Shown piece after piece: positions 9,577 through 20,068 of a DNA stretch of 64,000 nucleotides. This stretch comes from Vibrio sp. Hep-1b-8 (lineage in GTDB: Bacteria; Pseudomonadota; Gammaproteobacteria; Enterobacterales; Vibrionaceae). The DNA is taken from assembly GCF_006124995.1 (NCBI RefSeq), contig NZ_QEWN01000109.1, positions 1 through 64,000 of the forward strand. Direction: 5' to 3'. A program made the position numbers and the translations under genes. The notes under the pieces are model-generated. The model had not been told where the DNA came from, did not search any database, and saw nothing but the letters and a program-made list of their open reading frames with translations. Position 1 is the first letter of the stretch; every line of letters begins with the position of its first letter.

Positions 9577-10395
9577 CTACTTAAACCTAGGGACGATTGA
9601 CGCGTTAAATGTCCCGTTATTCACCATCTCTTCTATCTTCTCTGCAATATCATCTAACTGGCTATAAGTACTGCTATCAAAACCGTATAGCAATTGCAGC
9701 TCACTTTTCGAAGCAATTGGTACGTTGAAGCGTTGCGCTACCATAGTCCAAATATACGCCTCTTCTTTATCGCCGAGTCGATAGGTGGTGCTCGCCAAGG
9801 ATTTGAATATTTCAGTGTTAACTTTGCCGCGCTTAGTGAGTTCTAGTGCATGAACGAGAAGTTGTCGAGTTTTAGCTTGATCTCTGCTGGTATAGAATGT
9901 TGCCAAAGCATACTGCATCTCAGCCGTTTCGAGAGACGGTGTCCCTTCTAACTGCAAAAACGCTCGACGGGCAGGGTCACTGCCAGTTTGACTCCATAAA
10001 AAATAGAGAGATTGAGGGGAATCGGATTTTTCTAGTCGGGAGACAATGGCCTCTAAGTCTTGGCCTGAGTTAATTAATGCATCAAAGCGACGTTGTTTGA
10101 GTCCTGACTGATCAATGGGTTGAATTTGAGAAGCAAGTTCGAGGCACTTCTTGTAGGTTGAAAGTAGTGCGTACTCTTTGATGTAGTTATCGTCGTTCGG
10201 GTTTTTCAGCACTTCGAAGCGATGCCATATTAGATCAGTCCGTGGCACTCGACACTGACCGTCTCCGACATTAAGTCGTTGGCATTGAAGCCCTGGATTA
10301 TCATTACAAAGTTGTTCAGTATTTTTGTTTCCTTCAAAACAACCAGTGAGCGCAATACTTGCGCTCAGTAAAGTGAGGACATTCGTTAGTTTCAT
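9577..10395 (-). CDS. DUF2989 family lipoprotein
   Basis: A 272-residue lipoprotein with a clean signal (MKLTNVLTLLSASIALTGC, lipobox LTGC). The mature part carries an early cysteine-containing segment (LCNDNPGLQCQRL, then GQCRVPRTDLIWHR) and then helical repeats that resemble tetratricopeptide-like helices (for example QYALATFYTSRDQAKTRQLL). This matches the DUF2989 family of Vibrio and relatives, whose function is unknown. It is probably attached to the outer membrane facing the periplasm. It stands alone, convergent with msrB. Confidence 0.85.
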   Translation of the reverse strand: MKLTNVLTLLSASIALTGCFEGNKNTEQLCNDNPGLQCQRLNVGDGQCRVPRTDLIWHRFEVLKNPNDDNYIKEYALLSTYKKCLELASQIQPIDQSGLKQRRFDALINSGQDLEAIVSRLEKSDSPQSLYFLWSQTGSDPARRAFLQLEGTPSLETAEMQYALATFYTSRDQAKTRQLLVHALELTKRGKVNTEIFKSLASTTYRLGDKEEAYIWTMVAQRFNVPIASKSELQLLYGFDSSTYSQLDDIAEKIEEMVNNGTFNASIVPRFK

Positions 10396-10499
10396 ATTAT
10401 TATTGCTTGTGATCCGTTACGCTTATTATTAGCAGTTGCCTTGACTCAAGCTCCCAGCCAGTTAATGTTCGTCTATCTTGATTGATTATAGGATATACC

Positions 10500-10775
10500 A
10501 TGGACGCAGAGCAGTTAATTAACGCCATCACACCAGAGGCATATGAGCGTCTACTTTTTGCTGTAGAAACAGGTAAGTGGCCTGAGGGTACCCCACTTTC
10601 TCAACAGCAGCGAGATTCTTGTATGCAGGCTGTGATGTTGTATCAATCTAAACACAATTCTGAAGCTCAGCACATGACGGTTGCCAAAGGTGGAGAGATT
10701 AGCTTTAAACTGAAGAAGCAATTCCAACAAGGGCAAGAGGATATTGTCCGCGTTAATCCTAATTTGAATGACTAA
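10500..10775 (+). CDS. YeaC family protein (DUF1315)
   Basis: A 91-residue cytoplasmic protein of the YeaC/DUF1315 family, function unknown. The diagnostic stretch is FAVETGKWPEGTPLSQQQRD followed by CMQAVMLYQ. The start is the ATG of MDAEQLINAI, with AGGA seven bases upstream; six extra codons upstream in frame would start at a TTG and lack a site. It ends before a bidirectional terminator shared with ychJ. Confidence 0.87.
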   Translation: MDAEQLINAITPEAYERLLFAVETGKWPEGTPLSQQQRDSCMQAVMLYQSKHNSEAQHMTVAKGGEISFKLKKQFQQGQEDIVRVNPNLND

Positions 10776-10789
10776 CGCTTCAATAAACC

Positions 10790-10818
10790 AAAAAAGCAGG
10801 CACGATGCCTGCTTTTTT
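10790..10818. terminator. Bidirectional terminator between yeaC and ychJ
   Basis: Perfect 13-base inverted repeat (AAAAAAGCAGGCA / TGCCTGCTTTTTT) with a CGA loop. A run on one side and T run on the other suit both convergent genes. Confidence 0.92.
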
Positions 10819-10834
10819 ATCGGTGGTTAAACCG

Positions 10835-11335
10835 TTAACCGCAGCACTTTTTGAATTTTTTGCCGCTACCACAAATACAGGGGTCGTTACGACCGATTTT
10901 CAACTGGCTAATGGTTTGGCTCAATCGAACATCGACAGGCTTTTGTTCTTCGGGGAACGTGCCGTCGATATAGAACCAAAGGCCGCCTTCTCGAACGAAT
11001 CTTGAGCGTTCTTCTAAACAGTACTGCTGGCCATCTTGATTGAAAAAGGCTTTGAATGTGACAAAACCTTCGTTGTCATCCTTGCCTGACTCCGTGCCGA
11101 CAACGTCTAAGCCACACCAATCACTGTTAATTGACTCAGCTATCTCGTCACGCTGCTGCGAAGCGTTGCAACTCGGGTGATATGTGTTTACCACATAGTC
11201 TACTAAGCCTTTCACGTGTGCTGAGTAGCGCGAACGCATCAGTTGTTCGGGGGTTTTGGCTAGTGCATGGTTGTTATGGATAGGTTCACAACAGACGGTG
11301 TAATCTTGTGAACTGCCACAAGGACACGAACTCAT
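10835..11335 (-). CDS. YchJ family protein with two SEC-C motifs (UPF0225)
   Basis: A 166-residue protein with a zinc-binding SEC-C motif at each end: [13 protein letters not shown] at residues 4-16 and [13 protein letters not shown] at the C-terminus. Between them is the YchJ central domain, with [24 protein letters not shown] and a later [12 protein letters not shown] motifs in SecA bind zinc and SecB, but the job of YchJ itself is not known. It lies 12 bases downstream of the EAL-HDOD gene on the same strand and may be co-transcribed with it. Confidence 0.93.
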   Translation of the reverse strand: MSSCPCGSSQDYTVCCEPIHNNHALAKTPEQLMRSRYSAHVKGLVDYVVNTYHPSCNASQQRDEIAESINSDWCGLDVVGTESGKDDNEGFVTFKAFFNQDGQQYCLEERSRFVREGGLWFYIDGTFPEEQKPVDVRLSQTISQLKIGRNDPCICGSGKKFKKCCG

Positions 11336-11346
11336 AAAGACTCCAA

Positions 11347-12564
11347 TTAATTCGTTTTAACCGATAGAAGATCAGCCGTCCATTTCACCGATGAGTCGTA
11401 ACACTCGCTTAGAATGTCATGATCTAAGCCAATGTTCTCACATCGCTGATGGACCTCGTCCCACTCAGCGTGTTCGTACGCTTTGGTCAGGGTGAGAATG
11501 TCGCCAAGTATGCCTTCGTTGGCAATAATTGCGAGTTTTATCGTTTGGTCGATTGAGATTTCTTCAAGAATTTGTGCCAGTGGGCGATCTAGTAAACTGT
11601 CCAATAGCGAAAACATGCCGGTTAAGAATGCATGTCCTGGTTCGAGTTTTGCGTCAAGATTAGAGGCCAGCAGCTCACAGTATCGCGCTCTTTGAATGGA
11701 CAAGCCATACAAGTAATCTGGTTTGCTATTTTGCGTAGAGGCAAGCGCGACGAGAGAAATAAACTTACGCAGTTTCTCTTCCCCTAGATACACCAGCGCT
11801 TGCTTGAAAGATTGGATTTTTGAGCAAACGATAGAAGAGGAATTAACAAAGGCCAGTAACTTATAGGACAGCGTCAGATCTTTGGTGATGAGTGCTTCAA
11901 TTGCCGTGTAATCCATATCCGGTTTAGACACTTCGGTCAGTAACTGAACCACTGTCATGAAGGACGGTTCAAGCGATTTACGGCTGATCATTTCGGGTTT
12001 GCTGAAAAAGTAACCCTGAAAATAGTCAAATCCAGCGGATTTAGCTTGTTCGAACTCTTCATAGGTTTCCACTTTTTCTGCGAGAAACTCAATATTGGAA
12101 CCTGCAAGTCTGAGTATAAAAATACGAGCTTTTTCGATAGAAACTTGGCGGATATCGAATTTGATCAGGGAAATGTAAGGTAAAAATGTTTTCCATTCTC
12201 TGGTTGGCACAAAATCATCGAGTGCCATCTTATAGCCAAGGGCTGACATCTCTTTAACAGCCTGCAATAACTCTTTAGTGGGGGCACAGTTTTCTAAGAT
12301 TTCAACGATGAGACTGTCTGATGGGAAAAGGGTCGGCACCTTATTAATCAGGCTTTGGTAAGGGAAATTGACAAAGCCTAACTTGTCTCCCAACGTTTCA
12401 TAGTGAGTAGAAAGGAAGTGATCTGACAGCAGGCGGCTTGTCGCTTGCTCAGGATCAATATCTGGAAACGTGTTTTGGGGACCATCCCTAAACAGGAGCT
12501 CATATCCAACCGTGTGTTTATCTTTATTGAGAATGGGTTGTCTTGCTATATACGAGTGTTTCAA
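11347..12564 (-). CDS. EAL-HDOD domain signalling protein (YuxH/CdgJ-like)
   Basis: A 405-residue cytoplasmic protein. Residues 1-200 are an EAL-type domain, and residues 205-400 are an HDOD domain ([39 protein letters not shown]). Several catalytic positions of EAL phosphodiesterases can be matched (E22 in YELLFRD, N in GFVNFP, E in VEILEN, K in IKFD, E in AEKVET, Q in FQGYFF). However, the usual DDFGTG loop is replaced by DDFVPTREW, so c-di-GMP hydrolysis is doubtful. Similar proteins in V. cholerae affect motility. The distinction between enzyme and sensor cannot be settled from sequence. Confidence 0.88.
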   Translation of the reverse strand: MKHSYIARQPILNKDKHTVGYELLFRDGPQNTFPDIDPEQATSRLLSDHFLSTHYETLGDKLGFVNFPYQSLINKVPTLFPSDSLIVEILENCAPTKELLQAVKEMSALGYKMALDDFVPTREWKTFLPYISLIKFDIRQVSIEKARIFILRLAGSNIEFLAEKVETYEEFEQAKSAGFDYFQGYFFSKPEMISRKSLEPSFMTVVQLLTEVSKPDMDYTAIEALITKDLTLSYKLLAFVNSSSIVCSKIQSFKQALVYLGEEKLRKFISLVALASTQNSKPDYLYGLSIQRARYCELLASNLDAKLEPGHAFLTGMFSLLDSLLDRPLAQILEEISIDQTIKLAIIANEGILGDILTLTKAYEHAEWDEVHQRCENIGLDHDILSECYDSSVKWTADLLSVKTN

Positions 12565-12647
12565 GGTAGTTACCGCGCTTCTTGTCTAAATTTATTGGCT
12601 CAAAATCACCGGAAATGGTACGGCATATTGTGCACAATTTCAGTCAC

Positions 12648-13376
12648 TTAACCAGAAAAAGGTCTTTGTTGTAGGTCGAAATTATTTTTGTTGTAGACCA
12701 ATACTGAACCGTGAGTGTACCAGTCACCCAACACTATTCTAGTATAGACTCGATTACCTTGTTCAAAAGTGTGAACATTCGGCCGGTGTGTATGGCCATG
12801 GATCATAAGTTCTACATTGTATTCGGTCATCACTTTCTCTACTTCGCCTTGTGTCACATCCATGATGTCTAGAGATTTGTTTTTTTTGTCATCTTTGATG
12901 TCAGACTGAACTTTAGACACAATCTTCTTTTTTATGAACATTGGAATGCGATTGAAAATCCATTGCAGCCAAGGTTGGTGTACTTTGGCACGAAATTCGA
13001 GGTATTTAACGTCATCGGTACACAGGGTATCACCGTGGAGTACGACGGCCTTGGTACCATAAAGGTCTATCACGGTTTCATCGCCAAGGAGCGTAACTCC
13101 CGTCTGCTTAGCAAATCGGCGACCAACGAGAAAATCGCGATTACCCTGAGTAAAAAAGCAAGCAACGCCGTGGTCAGTGAGTCTCTTAAATTCGTCCCGT
13201 ATGCTTGAGGCAAATTCGGAGCGGTCATCATCACCAATCCAGAATTCAAATAAGTCACCCAGAACATAAAGTGCATCGGCGTGGATTGCTTCCTCGCGCA
13301 TAAAACGGATAAAGCATGACGTCGTTTCAGGTGTCGTCGGGGATAGGTGTAGATCAGAAATAAATAGTGTGGTCAT
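12648..13376 (-). CDS. lpxH: UDP-2,3-diacylglucosamine diphosphatase LpxH
   Basis: A 242-residue Mn-dependent phosphoesterase that splits UDP-2,3-diacylglucosamine to lipid X in lipid A synthesis at the inner membrane. Metallophosphoesterase motifs are in order: FISDLHLS at the start, [11 protein letters not shown] at about 41-51, GNRDFL, HGDTLC and IHGHTHRP near residue 196. Length matches E. coli LpxH. It follows ppiB on the same strand, the same arrangement as E. coli ppiB-lpxH, with a hairpin between them. Confidence 0.97.
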   Translation of the reverse strand: MTTLFISDLHLSPTTPETTSCFIRFMREEAIHADALYVLGDLFEFWIGDDDRSEFASSIRDEFKRLTDHGVACFFTQGNRDFLVGRRFAKQTGVTLLGDETVIDLYGTKAVVLHGDTLCTDDVKYLEFRAKVHQPWLQWIFNRIPMFIKKKIVSKVQSDIKDDKKNKSLDIMDVTQGEVEKVMTEYNVELMIHGHTHRPNVHTFEQGNRVYTRIVLGDWYTHGSVLVYNKNNFDLQQRPFSG

Positions 13377-13388
13377 AGTAGATTAAAG

Positions 13389-13411
13389 AAGAGAGCGCAG
13401 GGCGCTCTCTT
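13389..13411 (-). terminator. Hairpin between ppiB and lpxH
   Basis: Ten-base perfect stem (AAGAGAGCGC / GCGCTCTCTT) with a 3-base loop, followed on the minus strand by CTTTAATC. It lies 9 bases after the ppiB stop and 13 bases before the lpxH start. The weak T tail suggests partial termination or a processing site. Confidence 0.6.
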
Positions 13412-13419
13412 GAATCGGA

Positions 13420-13914
13420 TTATTCTTCGATTGTTGTGCTAGTGATGAACACTTCTTTAAGCGGTACGTCTTGGTGCATGCCCATAGAACCGGTACTTAC
13501 ACCTTTAATCTTGTCAACGATGTCCATACCTTCAACCACTTCTCCGAATACACAGTAACCCCAGCCATCTAGGCTTTCGCTACGGAAATCTAGGAAAGTG
13601 TTGTTGTTAACGTTGATGAAGAACTGAGAGCTTGCCGAATGCGGTTCCATAGTACGTGCCATCGCAATGGTACCTACTTTGTTGCTCAGACCGTTATTTG
13701 CTTCGTTTTTGATTGGATCACGAGTCGGTTTTTCACGAAGACCAGACTCCATACCGCCACCTTGAATCATGAAACCATCGATAACACGGTGGAACAGTGT
13801 GTTGTCGTAAAAACCATCACGGCAGTACTGTAGGAAGTTTGCGCTAGTTTTTGGTGCTTTTTCTTCATTTAGTTGAATTTTGATGTCACCAAAATTTGTG
13901 TGAAGGGTGATCAT
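13420..13914 (-). CDS. ppiB: Peptidyl-prolyl cis-trans isomerase B (cyclophilin)
   Basis: A 164-residue cytoplasmic cyclophilin with no signal peptide. It speeds cis-trans isomerisation of X-Pro bonds. The catalytic Arg is in [14 protein letters not shown] at about residues 40-53, and [20 protein letters not shown] is the standard active-site strand. Length equals E. coli PpiB. It is divergent from cysS, the same conserved arrangement as in enterobacteria. Confidence 0.97.
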   Translation of the reverse strand: MITLHTNFGDIKIQLNEEKAPKTSANFLQYCRDGFYDNTLFHRVIDGFMIQGGGMESGLREKPTRDPIKNEANNGLSNKVGTIAMARTMEPHSASSQFFINVNNNTFLDFRSESLDGWGYCVFGEVVEGMDIVDKIKGVSTGSMGMHQDVPLKEVFITSTTIEE

Positions 13915-14117
13915 GATTTTGTCCTTTACATATGTTTTTGACTTGAAGCAAAGATTCTAGCGTAACTTTTGCGACATTAATACGTGAAAAGCGCAGGTTG
14001 AGAGCTGAGTAGCAGTGCTAATGATGGCTTTTTAACCGTTTGAGGGATTACCTATTAGTGCATGACTTGATATACTGGCTCACTATTTTGATTCACTGGA
14101 AATATTAGAAAGAGATC

Positions 14118-15500
14118 ATGTTAAAGATATACAACACACTCACAAGACAGAAAGAGGAATTCAAACCAATCAATGCCGGTAAAATCGGCATGTATGTCTG
14201 TGGAGTAACCATCTATGATCTCTGTCATATTGGCCACGGTCGTACCTTTGTTTCTTTTGATGTTGTCTCTCGTTACCTGCGTTACTTAGGTTATGACCTA
14301 ACGTTTGTTCGCAATATTACCGACATTGATGACAAAATTATCAAACGTGCCAACGAAAACGGTGAAAGCTGTGATTCATTAACGGAACGTCTGATTGGTG
14401 AAATGCACGCTGATTTTGATGCATTGAACATGAAGCGTCCTGATGTTGAGCCGCGTGCGACAGAATTTATTGCAGAAATCATTGAACTGGTTGAAAAACT
14501 TATCGAGCGTGGTTTTGCTTATGTAGCCAGCAACGGCGACGTTATGTTCGAAGTTAAGAAGTTCGATGAATACGGTAAGCTATCAAAGCAAGATCTTGAC
14601 CAACTTCAAGCGGGCGCACGTGTTGATGTAGAAAGCGCAAAACGCAGTCCGCTTGACTTTGTGTTGTGGAAAATGTCGAAACCGGGTGAACCAACTTGGA
14701 AATCACCTTGGGGCCCTGGTCGTCCAGGTTGGCATATTGAATGTTCGGCGATGAACTCATCAATTTTGGGCAACCATTTTGATATTCACGGCGGCGGTTC
14801 TGATTTGCAGTTCCCTCACCACGAAAATGAAATTGCTCAATCATGCTGTGCTCATGGCACTCAGTACGTAAATACTTGGATGCATAGCGGCATGGTGATG
14901 GTAGACAAAGAGAAAATGTCTAAGTCGCTAGGAAACTTCTTCACCATCCGTGATGTCCTTGAACATTACGACGCTGAGACTGTTCGTTATTTCCTAATGT
15001 CAGGTCACTACCGCAGTCAACTGAACTACAGCGAAGAGAACCTCAATCAAGCTCGTGCGTCTCTTGAGCGTTTATACACGGCTCTGCGTGGATTGGATCT
15101 GACAACGCCAGCCGCTGGTGGAGAGGAGTATGTTACTCGCTTTGCAGAAGCAATGAATGACGACTTCAATACACCAGAAGCTTACTCAGTGCTGTTTGAT
15201 ATGGCGCGTGAGATCAACCGTCTTAAAACTGAAAACTTATCGGCGGCAAGTGCTTTAGGCTCATTGATGCGCGAACTCGCTGATGTGATTGGTATCTTAC
15301 ACCAAGATCCTGAAGCGTTCCTTAAGGGTGACGCTGGCAGCGATGATGAAGTAGCAGAGATTGAAGCGCTGATTAAGCTACGTAACGATAGCCGTGCTTC
15401 AAAAGATTGGGCGAATGCAGATATGGCTCGAGACAAGCTAAACGAGATGGGTATCGTGCTAGAAGATGGTCCAGAGGGCACCACTTGGCGTCGTAAGTGA
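14118..15500 (+). CDS. cysS: Cysteinyl-tRNA synthetase
   Basis: A 460-residue class I synthetase that charges tRNA-Cys. The HIGH motif appears as HIGHGRTF at about residues 37-44, preceded by the zinc ligand Cys in CGVTIYD. The other zinc ligands lie in WHIECSAM and HHENEIAQ. The KMSKS loop is complete ([10 protein letters not shown]). The C-terminal DALR-like helical region and the last residues ([12 protein letters not shown]) are typical. The start ATG has AAAGAG about 5 bases upstream. Confidence 0.98.
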   Translation: MLKIYNTLTRQKEEFKPINAGKIGMYVCGVTIYDLCHIGHGRTFVSFDVVSRYLRYLGYDLTFVRNITDIDDKIIKRANENGESCDSLTERLIGEMHADFDALNMKRPDVEPRATEFIAEIIELVEKLIERGFAYVASNGDVMFEVKKFDEYGKLSKQDLDQLQAGARVDVESAKRSPLDFVLWKMSKPGEPTWKSPWGPGRPGWHIECSAMNSSILGNHFDIHGGGSDLQFPHHENEIAQSCCAHGTQYVNTWMHSGMVMVDKEKMSKSLGNFFTIRDVLEHYDAETVRYFLMSGHYRSQLNYSEENLNQARASLERLYTALRGLDLTTPAAGGEEYVTRFAEAMNDDFNTPEAYSVLFDMAREINRLKTENLSAASALGSLMRELADVIGILHQDPEAFLKGDAGSDDEVAEIEALIKLRNDSRASKDWANADMARDKLNEMGIVLEDGPEGTTWRRK

Positions 15501-15584
15501 TAGATCTCGATGCGATTGATGCCTTGTTCAGTTTTAAATCTGTGGGTGAGCGTTAAGTCGATCGCATTGGTATAGCAATTTTCT

Positions 15585-15615
15585 AAGGGCTGTTTATTCA
15601 GCCCTTTTGTTTATT
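15585..15615 (+). terminator. Terminator after cysS
   Basis: Eight-base stem AAGGGCTG / CAGCCCTT with a 6-base loop, followed by TTGTTTATTTTTTT. It lies 85 bases past the cysS stop and just before the tdk start. Confidence 0.85.
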
Positions 15616-15643
15616 TTTTTGATTATTTTGATGGGTAAAAACA

Positions 15644-16222
15644 GTGGCTCAGATGTACTTCTACTACTCTGCAATGAATGCGGGTAAATCAACCACTCTT
15701 CTTCAATCTTCGTTTAACTACCAAGAGCGAGGAATGACACCAGTTATTTTTACCGCTGCGTTAGACAATCGTTACGGTGTCGGTAAAGTCAGTTCACGTA
15801 TTGGTTTACAGTCGGATGCGCATCTGTACAACTCTGCGACCAATCTCTATCAGGAAATTTCTAGCCTTAATGAAGTCGAGAAGCGTCACTGCATCTTGGT
15901 CGATGAGTGTCAGTTCCTGAGCAAAGAGCAAGTTTACCAATTGACCGAAGTGGTTGATAAACTTCATATTCCAGTATTGTGCTACGGATTGAGAACCGAT
16001 TTCTTAGGTGAGCTGTTTGAGGGGAGCAAATACTTGCTGTCTTGGGCAGACAAGCTTGTAGAACTAAAAACGATTTGTCACTGTGGCCGCAAAGCTAACA
16101 TGGTCATCCGTACCGATGAAAATGGTGTTGCGATTGCGGAAGGCGATCAGGTTGCGATTGGTGGCAATGATAAATATGTTTCTGTCTGTCGTCAGCACTA
16201 TAAAGAAGCGCTAGGTAAGTAG
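15644..16222 (+). CDS. tdk: Thymidine kinase
   Basis: A 192-residue type II thymidine kinase that phosphorylates thymidine in the salvage pathway. The P-loop is [13 protein letters not shown] at about residues 9-21, the Walker B segment is ILVDECQFL, and zinc ligands sit in TICHCGRKA and the late VCRQHY. The start is a GTG, chosen because [16 protein letters not shown] aligns with the known E. coli N-terminus; the ribosome binding site is weak. It is convergent with infA, with a shared terminator. Confidence 0.97.
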   Translation: MAQMYFYYSAMNAGKSTTLLQSSFNYQERGMTPVIFTAALDNRYGVGKVSSRIGLQSDAHLYNSATNLYQEISSLNEVEKRHCILVDECQFLSKEQVYQLTEVVDKLHIPVLCYGLRTDFLGELFEGSKYLLSWADKLVELKTICHCGRKANMVIRTDENGVAIAEGDQVAIGGNDKYVSVCRQHYKEALGK

Positions 16223-16229
16223 CAGATAC

Positions 16230-16257
16230 AAAAAACGGAGCGCTAGCTCCGTTTTTT
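16230..16257. terminator. Bidirectional terminator between tdk and infA
   Basis: Perfect 12-base stem (AAAAAACGGAGC / GCTCCGTTTTTT) with a GCTA loop, 8 bases after the tdk stop and 23 before the infA stop. It works for both convergent genes. Confidence 0.92.
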
Positions 16258-16279
16258 GTGTGTATTCGATAATCTGAGA

Positions 16280-16498
<219 letters not shown>

Positions 16499-16578
16499 TT
16501 AATCCTCTTTTCAAAATGGACAATTCCAACCGGCGCACAATGCCGATCAAAATGAATTATGTAAAGTTGGGGCGTATT

Positions 16579-17277
16579 CTACCCTTGCCAACGCTGATTT
16601 ACTAGCCTTTGATGACGCTGAAAACGGACTTTATAGTTCATCGCCGGACATTCATCAATTTGATAGCCCAAATAGAGCCACTGCTTACCTTGCTCAATAC
16701 AGTATTCAGCTTGGAATAATACCGCTAAGGTACCTAAGGATAATGAGTGTTCAGGCTCAAAAAAGGTGTAAAACGCACTGGCGCTATTCGACAAGATATC
16801 TGTCACAGCGATAGCGACAAGTTGTTGCTCTTGGTAAATATGGAGAAACTGAGTGTTTAACCAATTGCATTTCGAAAACTGAGCAAACTCCTCTTTTTTA
16901 GGAGGGTACATTGAGCCACTTTTATGGCGAGACTCAATATAACGGGCATATAAATCAAACCAGTTATCGTCCATTCTCTCTTTCAATTGCCATTGATATT
17001 GAGCCGCTTTTTTTAATAGGCGCTTTTGATTGCGTGATGGTTCAAAATCAGGAATAGACAGGCGTAGCGCTTGGCAGGATTGGCACTGATCACAATGGGG
17101 TTTAGAGATCGTATCACCACTACGGATAAAGCCGTTGGCTAACAGTACCTCATAGCTAGAGCCGCAATGCATGGCAGGATCAAGTGCGACAGCAACGCGT
17201 TCCTGACGATCGGCTAAATAGCTGCAAGGATGACTGTCAGTCAATCCAATGCGGATTTGTTGCAGATCAGAACTCAT
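16579..17277 (-). CDS. bpt: Aspartate/glutamate leucyltransferase Bpt
   Basis: A 232-residue bacterial aminoacyl-tRNA-protein transferase related to eukaryotic arginyltransferase (ATE). It adds leucine to proteins with N-terminal Asp or Glu, making them ClpS-ClpAP substrates; V. vulnificus Bpt is the studied example. Visible marks are HPCSYLADRQERVA near the start, the cysteine cluster HCDQCQSCQALRLSIPDF at about residues 61-78, and the ATE C-terminal region WLYLGYQIDECPAMNYK. It follows aat by 8 bases, which fits an operon of two N-degron transferases. Confidence 0.95.
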   Translation of the reverse strand: MSSDLQQIRIGLTDSHPCSYLADRQERVAVALDPAMHCGSSYEVLLANGFIRSGDTISKPHCDQCQSCQALRLSIPDFEPSRNQKRLLKKAAQYQWQLKERMDDNWFDLYARYIESRHKSGSMYPPKKEEFAQFSKCNWLNTQFLHIYQEQQLVAIAVTDILSNSASAFYTFFEPEHSLSLGTLAVLFQAEYCIEQGKQWLYLGYQIDECPAMNYKVRFQRHQRLVNQRWQG

Positions 17278-17285
17278 TTATCTCC

Positions 17286-17996
17286 TCATATTTCACAAGT
17301 GAGCCACTGATTGTTAAAACAACCTTCAATGACAGGTTGGTTCTTAAATGATAGCAGTCTTTGCATGAAATCTTCACGCTGCAACTCAATAGCGCCAAGT
17401 GATTTTAGGTGGGCATTCATGACTTGGCAGTCAATCAGTTCCCCTGCATGTTTTTGAAAGTGGTCGCATAAATACCATAAGGCAATCTTAGATGCGTTGG
17501 TTTTTAAACTAAACATCGACTCACCACAGAATAGTTTACCGATTGAAAGACCATAAAGTCCACCTATCAACTCTTCCTGATGCCAAACCTCGACGGAATG
17601 ACAGTGACCCGATTTCGCCAGTTGTTTATAGGCATCCCGCATATCTTCGTTAAGCCAAGTTTCATCCTCATGACGAGTCGAGGCACACAAGTCGATGACA
17701 CGTTCTGTTGCTTGATTAATACTGACTTTATACTGATGCTTTCGCTGAAATTTTTTGAGACTTTTTGCTGGTTCAAATGTCTTAGGATTAAAGACTGCTC
17801 TTGGCGAAGGGCTCCACCAGAGAATCGGTTCTCCAGGGCCGTACCATGGGAAAATGCCATTTTGGTAGGCCAAAAGTAATCTGTCTGGTTGTAGATCGCC
17901 GCCAAAAGCGAGCAGGCCATTTGGATCGGCCAGTGCTTCCAAAGGCGAGGGGAACCAGAGTTCATCACAGTTAAGTTCAGTCAGATATATCGCCAT
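17286..17996 (-). CDS. aat: Leucyl/phenylalanyl-tRNA--protein transferase
   Basis: A 236-residue enzyme that attaches Leu or Phe from tRNA to proteins starting with Arg or Lys, marking them for ClpS-ClpAP. Family motifs are FPSPLEALADPNGLLAFGGDL near the N-terminus, the GIFPWYGPGEPILWWSPSPRAVF stretch (about residues 48-70) and the GGLYGLSIGKLFCGESMFS block near 144-162. Length matches E. coli Aat. It is the first gene of the aat-bpt pair and is divergent from the glycine-zipper gene 21 bases away. Confidence 0.97.
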   Translation of the reverse strand: MAIYLTELNCDELWFPSPLEALADPNGLLAFGGDLQPDRLLLAYQNGIFPWYGPGEPILWWSPSPRAVFNPKTFEPAKSLKKFQRKHQYKVSINQATERVIDLCASTRHEDETWLNEDMRDAYKQLAKSGHCHSVEVWHQEELIGGLYGLSIGKLFCGESMFSLKTNASKIALWYLCDHFQKHAGELIDCQVMNAHLKSLGAIELQREDFMQRLLSFKNQPVIEGCFNNQWLTCEI

Positions 17997-18017
17997 GAAT
18001 AAATAGAGGAAACAAGA

Positions 18018-18473
18018 ATGAAGAAGTTGTTATGGATCATATTGGTTTTTCCCTTGATTGCCAATGCAGCTTACCAAAGAAATACCGCTCGGCCAGTCAA
18101 CGAAGTGGTGTTTGGTCAAGTTGATACGGTGCGATATATCACCCAGCAAGAGATCGTCAAATCACAAGGTTCAGGATGGGAAACACTCCTTGGTGCCGTG
18201 GTTGGTGGAGTGGTTGGTAATCAATTTGGCGGCGGGACAGGCAAAGAAGTGGCTACCGCCGTTGGAGCGGTTGCCGGTGCCGGTATCGCACGTAGTAATG
18301 CGAACCAAGTCTATCGGATGGAACATAAGCTGGTGGAGTTGTTGATTGAAACCGAGCAGGGGAAGTTAATCGATGTAATTCAGGACATAGACAGCGGTAT
18401 GCTGTTTGAAAAGGGCGATAAAGTTCGCATTCTATATTTTGATGATGGCGTTAGGGTCGATAAAGAGTATTGA
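18018..18473 (+). CDS. Glycine-zipper 2TM domain envelope protein
   Basis: A 151-residue exported protein with a cleavable signal peptide (MKKLLWIILVFPLIANA). The centre (about residues 58-95) is a glycine-zipper 2TM domain: LLGAVVGGVVGNQFGGGTGKEVATAVGAVAGAGIA is the pattern, written here as one run of GxxxG-type repeats. The domain is flanked by charged parts. Relatives such as SlyB are outer-membrane or periplasmic proteins tied to envelope integrity, but the mature part here lacks a lipobox Cys. Function is inferred only as envelope-related. Confidence 0.85.
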   Translation: MKKLLWIILVFPLIANAAYQRNTARPVNEVVFGQVDTVRYITQQEIVKSQGSGWETLLGAVVGGVVGNQFGGGTGKEVATAVGAVAGAGIARSNANQVYRMEHKLVELLIETEQGKLIDVIQDIDSGMLFEKGDKVRILYFDDGVRVDKEY

Positions 18474-18630
18474 TAGTCATAATAGGCACCAAAGTCCCGA
18501 CGACATATTTATTCAGTTTAATTGTGACTTTGCTCTGGTTTTACTAAGGCTTTTTAGATAGGCTGCAAGTACGAAGAATTTTTCATCATCTCGTTTAGGA
18601 AGACGGGCTGAGCAAGGAACATCAATTTAA

Positions 18631-19911
18631 ATGGAAAGCCTTACGTTACAACCTATCAATAAAGTCAATGGTGAGGTCAACTTACCGGGTTCAAAAAGTG
18701 TTTCAAATCGTGCGTTACTTCTCGCAGCCTTAGCAAGTGGTACAACACGATTAACGAATTTGCTCGATAGCGACGATATTCGTCATATGCTGAATGCACT
18801 GAGCAAGCTAGGCGTGTCTTACCGTCTATCTGATGACAAAACTGTGTGTGAAGTCGAAGGTTTAGGTAAGCCTTTTCAAGCGACACAAGCACTAGAACTG
18901 TTTTTAGGCAACGCAGGTACAGCGATGCGTCCCCTTGCTGCCGCATTGTGTTTAGGTGAGGGAGAGTTCATCTTGACGGGTGAACCTCGTATGAAGGAGC
19001 GTCCTATTGGTCACTTGGTTGATGCATTGCGTCAAGCGGGGGCTAAAATTGAGTACCTAGAAAACGAAAACTACCCACCACTCAAAATCTTCGGCACTGG
19101 CCTGAAAGGCGGAATGGTCGAGATTGATGGCTCGATTTCAAGTCAGTTCCTAACTGCTTTCTTAATGTCGGCACCACTTGCTCAGGGTGATGTAACGATC
19201 AAAATCGTTGGTGAATTGGTATCAAAACCATACATCGATATCACGTTGCACATCATGGCTCAGTTTGGCGTTGAAGTAGAAAATAACGACTACCAAGAGT
19301 TTGTTATCCGTCATGGTCAACACTATGTTGCACCGGGGGACTTCTTAGTTGAAGGTGACGCGTCATCGGCATCTTACTTCCTAGCGGCGGCTGCGATCAA
19401 AGGCGGCGAGATCAAAGTGACAGGTATTGGTAAGACGAGTATTCAAGGTGATATTCAGTTTGCCGATGCTCTTGAAAAAATGGGTGCTGAGATTGAGTGG
19501 GGTGATGACTACGTTATCTCCCGCGTGGGTGAGCTTAAAGCGGTCGATATGGATTTCAACCATATTCCTGATGCGGCAATGACTATCGCAACCACTGCAC
19601 TATTTGCCAAAGGTACTACCGCTATTCGCAATGTGTATAACTGGCGCGTTAAGGAAACCGATCGTTTGGCCGCGATGGCGACTGAGTTACGTAAAGTCGG
19701 TGCTGAAGTGGAAGAGGGTGAAGATTACCTGATTGTGACACCTCCGGAGCAACTTATCCACGCTGCGATCGATACCTACGATGATCACCGTATGGCAATG
19801 TGTTTCTCCCTTGTTGCACTCAGCGATACACCGGTAACCATTAACGATCCAAAGTGTACGTCAAAAACTTTCCCTGATTACTTTGACAAGTTGGAAGGGT
19901 TAAGTTCGTAG
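18631..19911 (+). CDS. aroA: 3-phosphoshikimate 1-carboxyvinyltransferase (EPSP synthase)
   Basis: A 426-residue enzyme of the shikimate pathway that joins PEP to shikimate 3-phosphate. The N-terminal [18 protein letters not shown] contains the PEP/S3P lysine and serine residues. [15 protein letters not shown] (about 89-103) is the glyphosate-sensitive class I loop, [17 protein letters not shown] follows, and the late [19 protein letters not shown] and [11 protein letters not shown] complete the signature. No serC is adjacent, unlike in E. coli. A weak stem-loop at 20033-20059 may end the transcript. Confidence 0.98.
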   Translation: MESLTLQPINKVNGEVNLPGSKSVSNRALLLAALASGTTRLTNLLDSDDIRHMLNALSKLGVSYRLSDDKTVCEVEGLGKPFQATQALELFLGNAGTAMRPLAAALCLGEGEFILTGEPRMKERPIGHLVDALRQAGAKIEYLENENYPPLKIFGTGLKGGMVEIDGSISSQFLTAFLMSAPLAQGDVTIKIVGELVSKPYIDITLHIMAQFGVEVENNDYQEFVIRHGQHYVAPGDFLVEGDASSASYFLAAAAIKGGEIKVTGIGKTSIQGDIQFADALEKMGAEIEWGDDYVISRVGELKAVDMDFNHIPDAAMTIATTALFAKGTTAIRNVYNWRVKETDRLAAMATELRKVGAEVEEGEDYLIVTPPEQLIHAAIDTYDDHRMAMCFSLVALSDTPVTINDPKCTSKTFPDYFDKLEGLSS

Positions 19912-20032
19912 AGCGCTTTGCTTGCGGAGAGCTGGAACGGACTGCGTCCTTCGAGAGGTGCTGTGGTGATTGAGTCGAAAGTTGTAGGCAGTACTGGCTG
20001 ATATTAAAACTTAATTGTCTGAATTTAAAAGA

Positions 20033-20068
20033 AAGGGTTGGCATGCTCTGTCAACCCTTGCAAGATTT
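20033..20068 (+). terminator. Possible terminator after aroA
   Basis: Eight-base stem AAGGGTTG / CAACCCTT with an 11-base loop, followed by GCAAGATTTTC. The T-run is short and offset, so this is a weak call. Confidence 0.4.
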
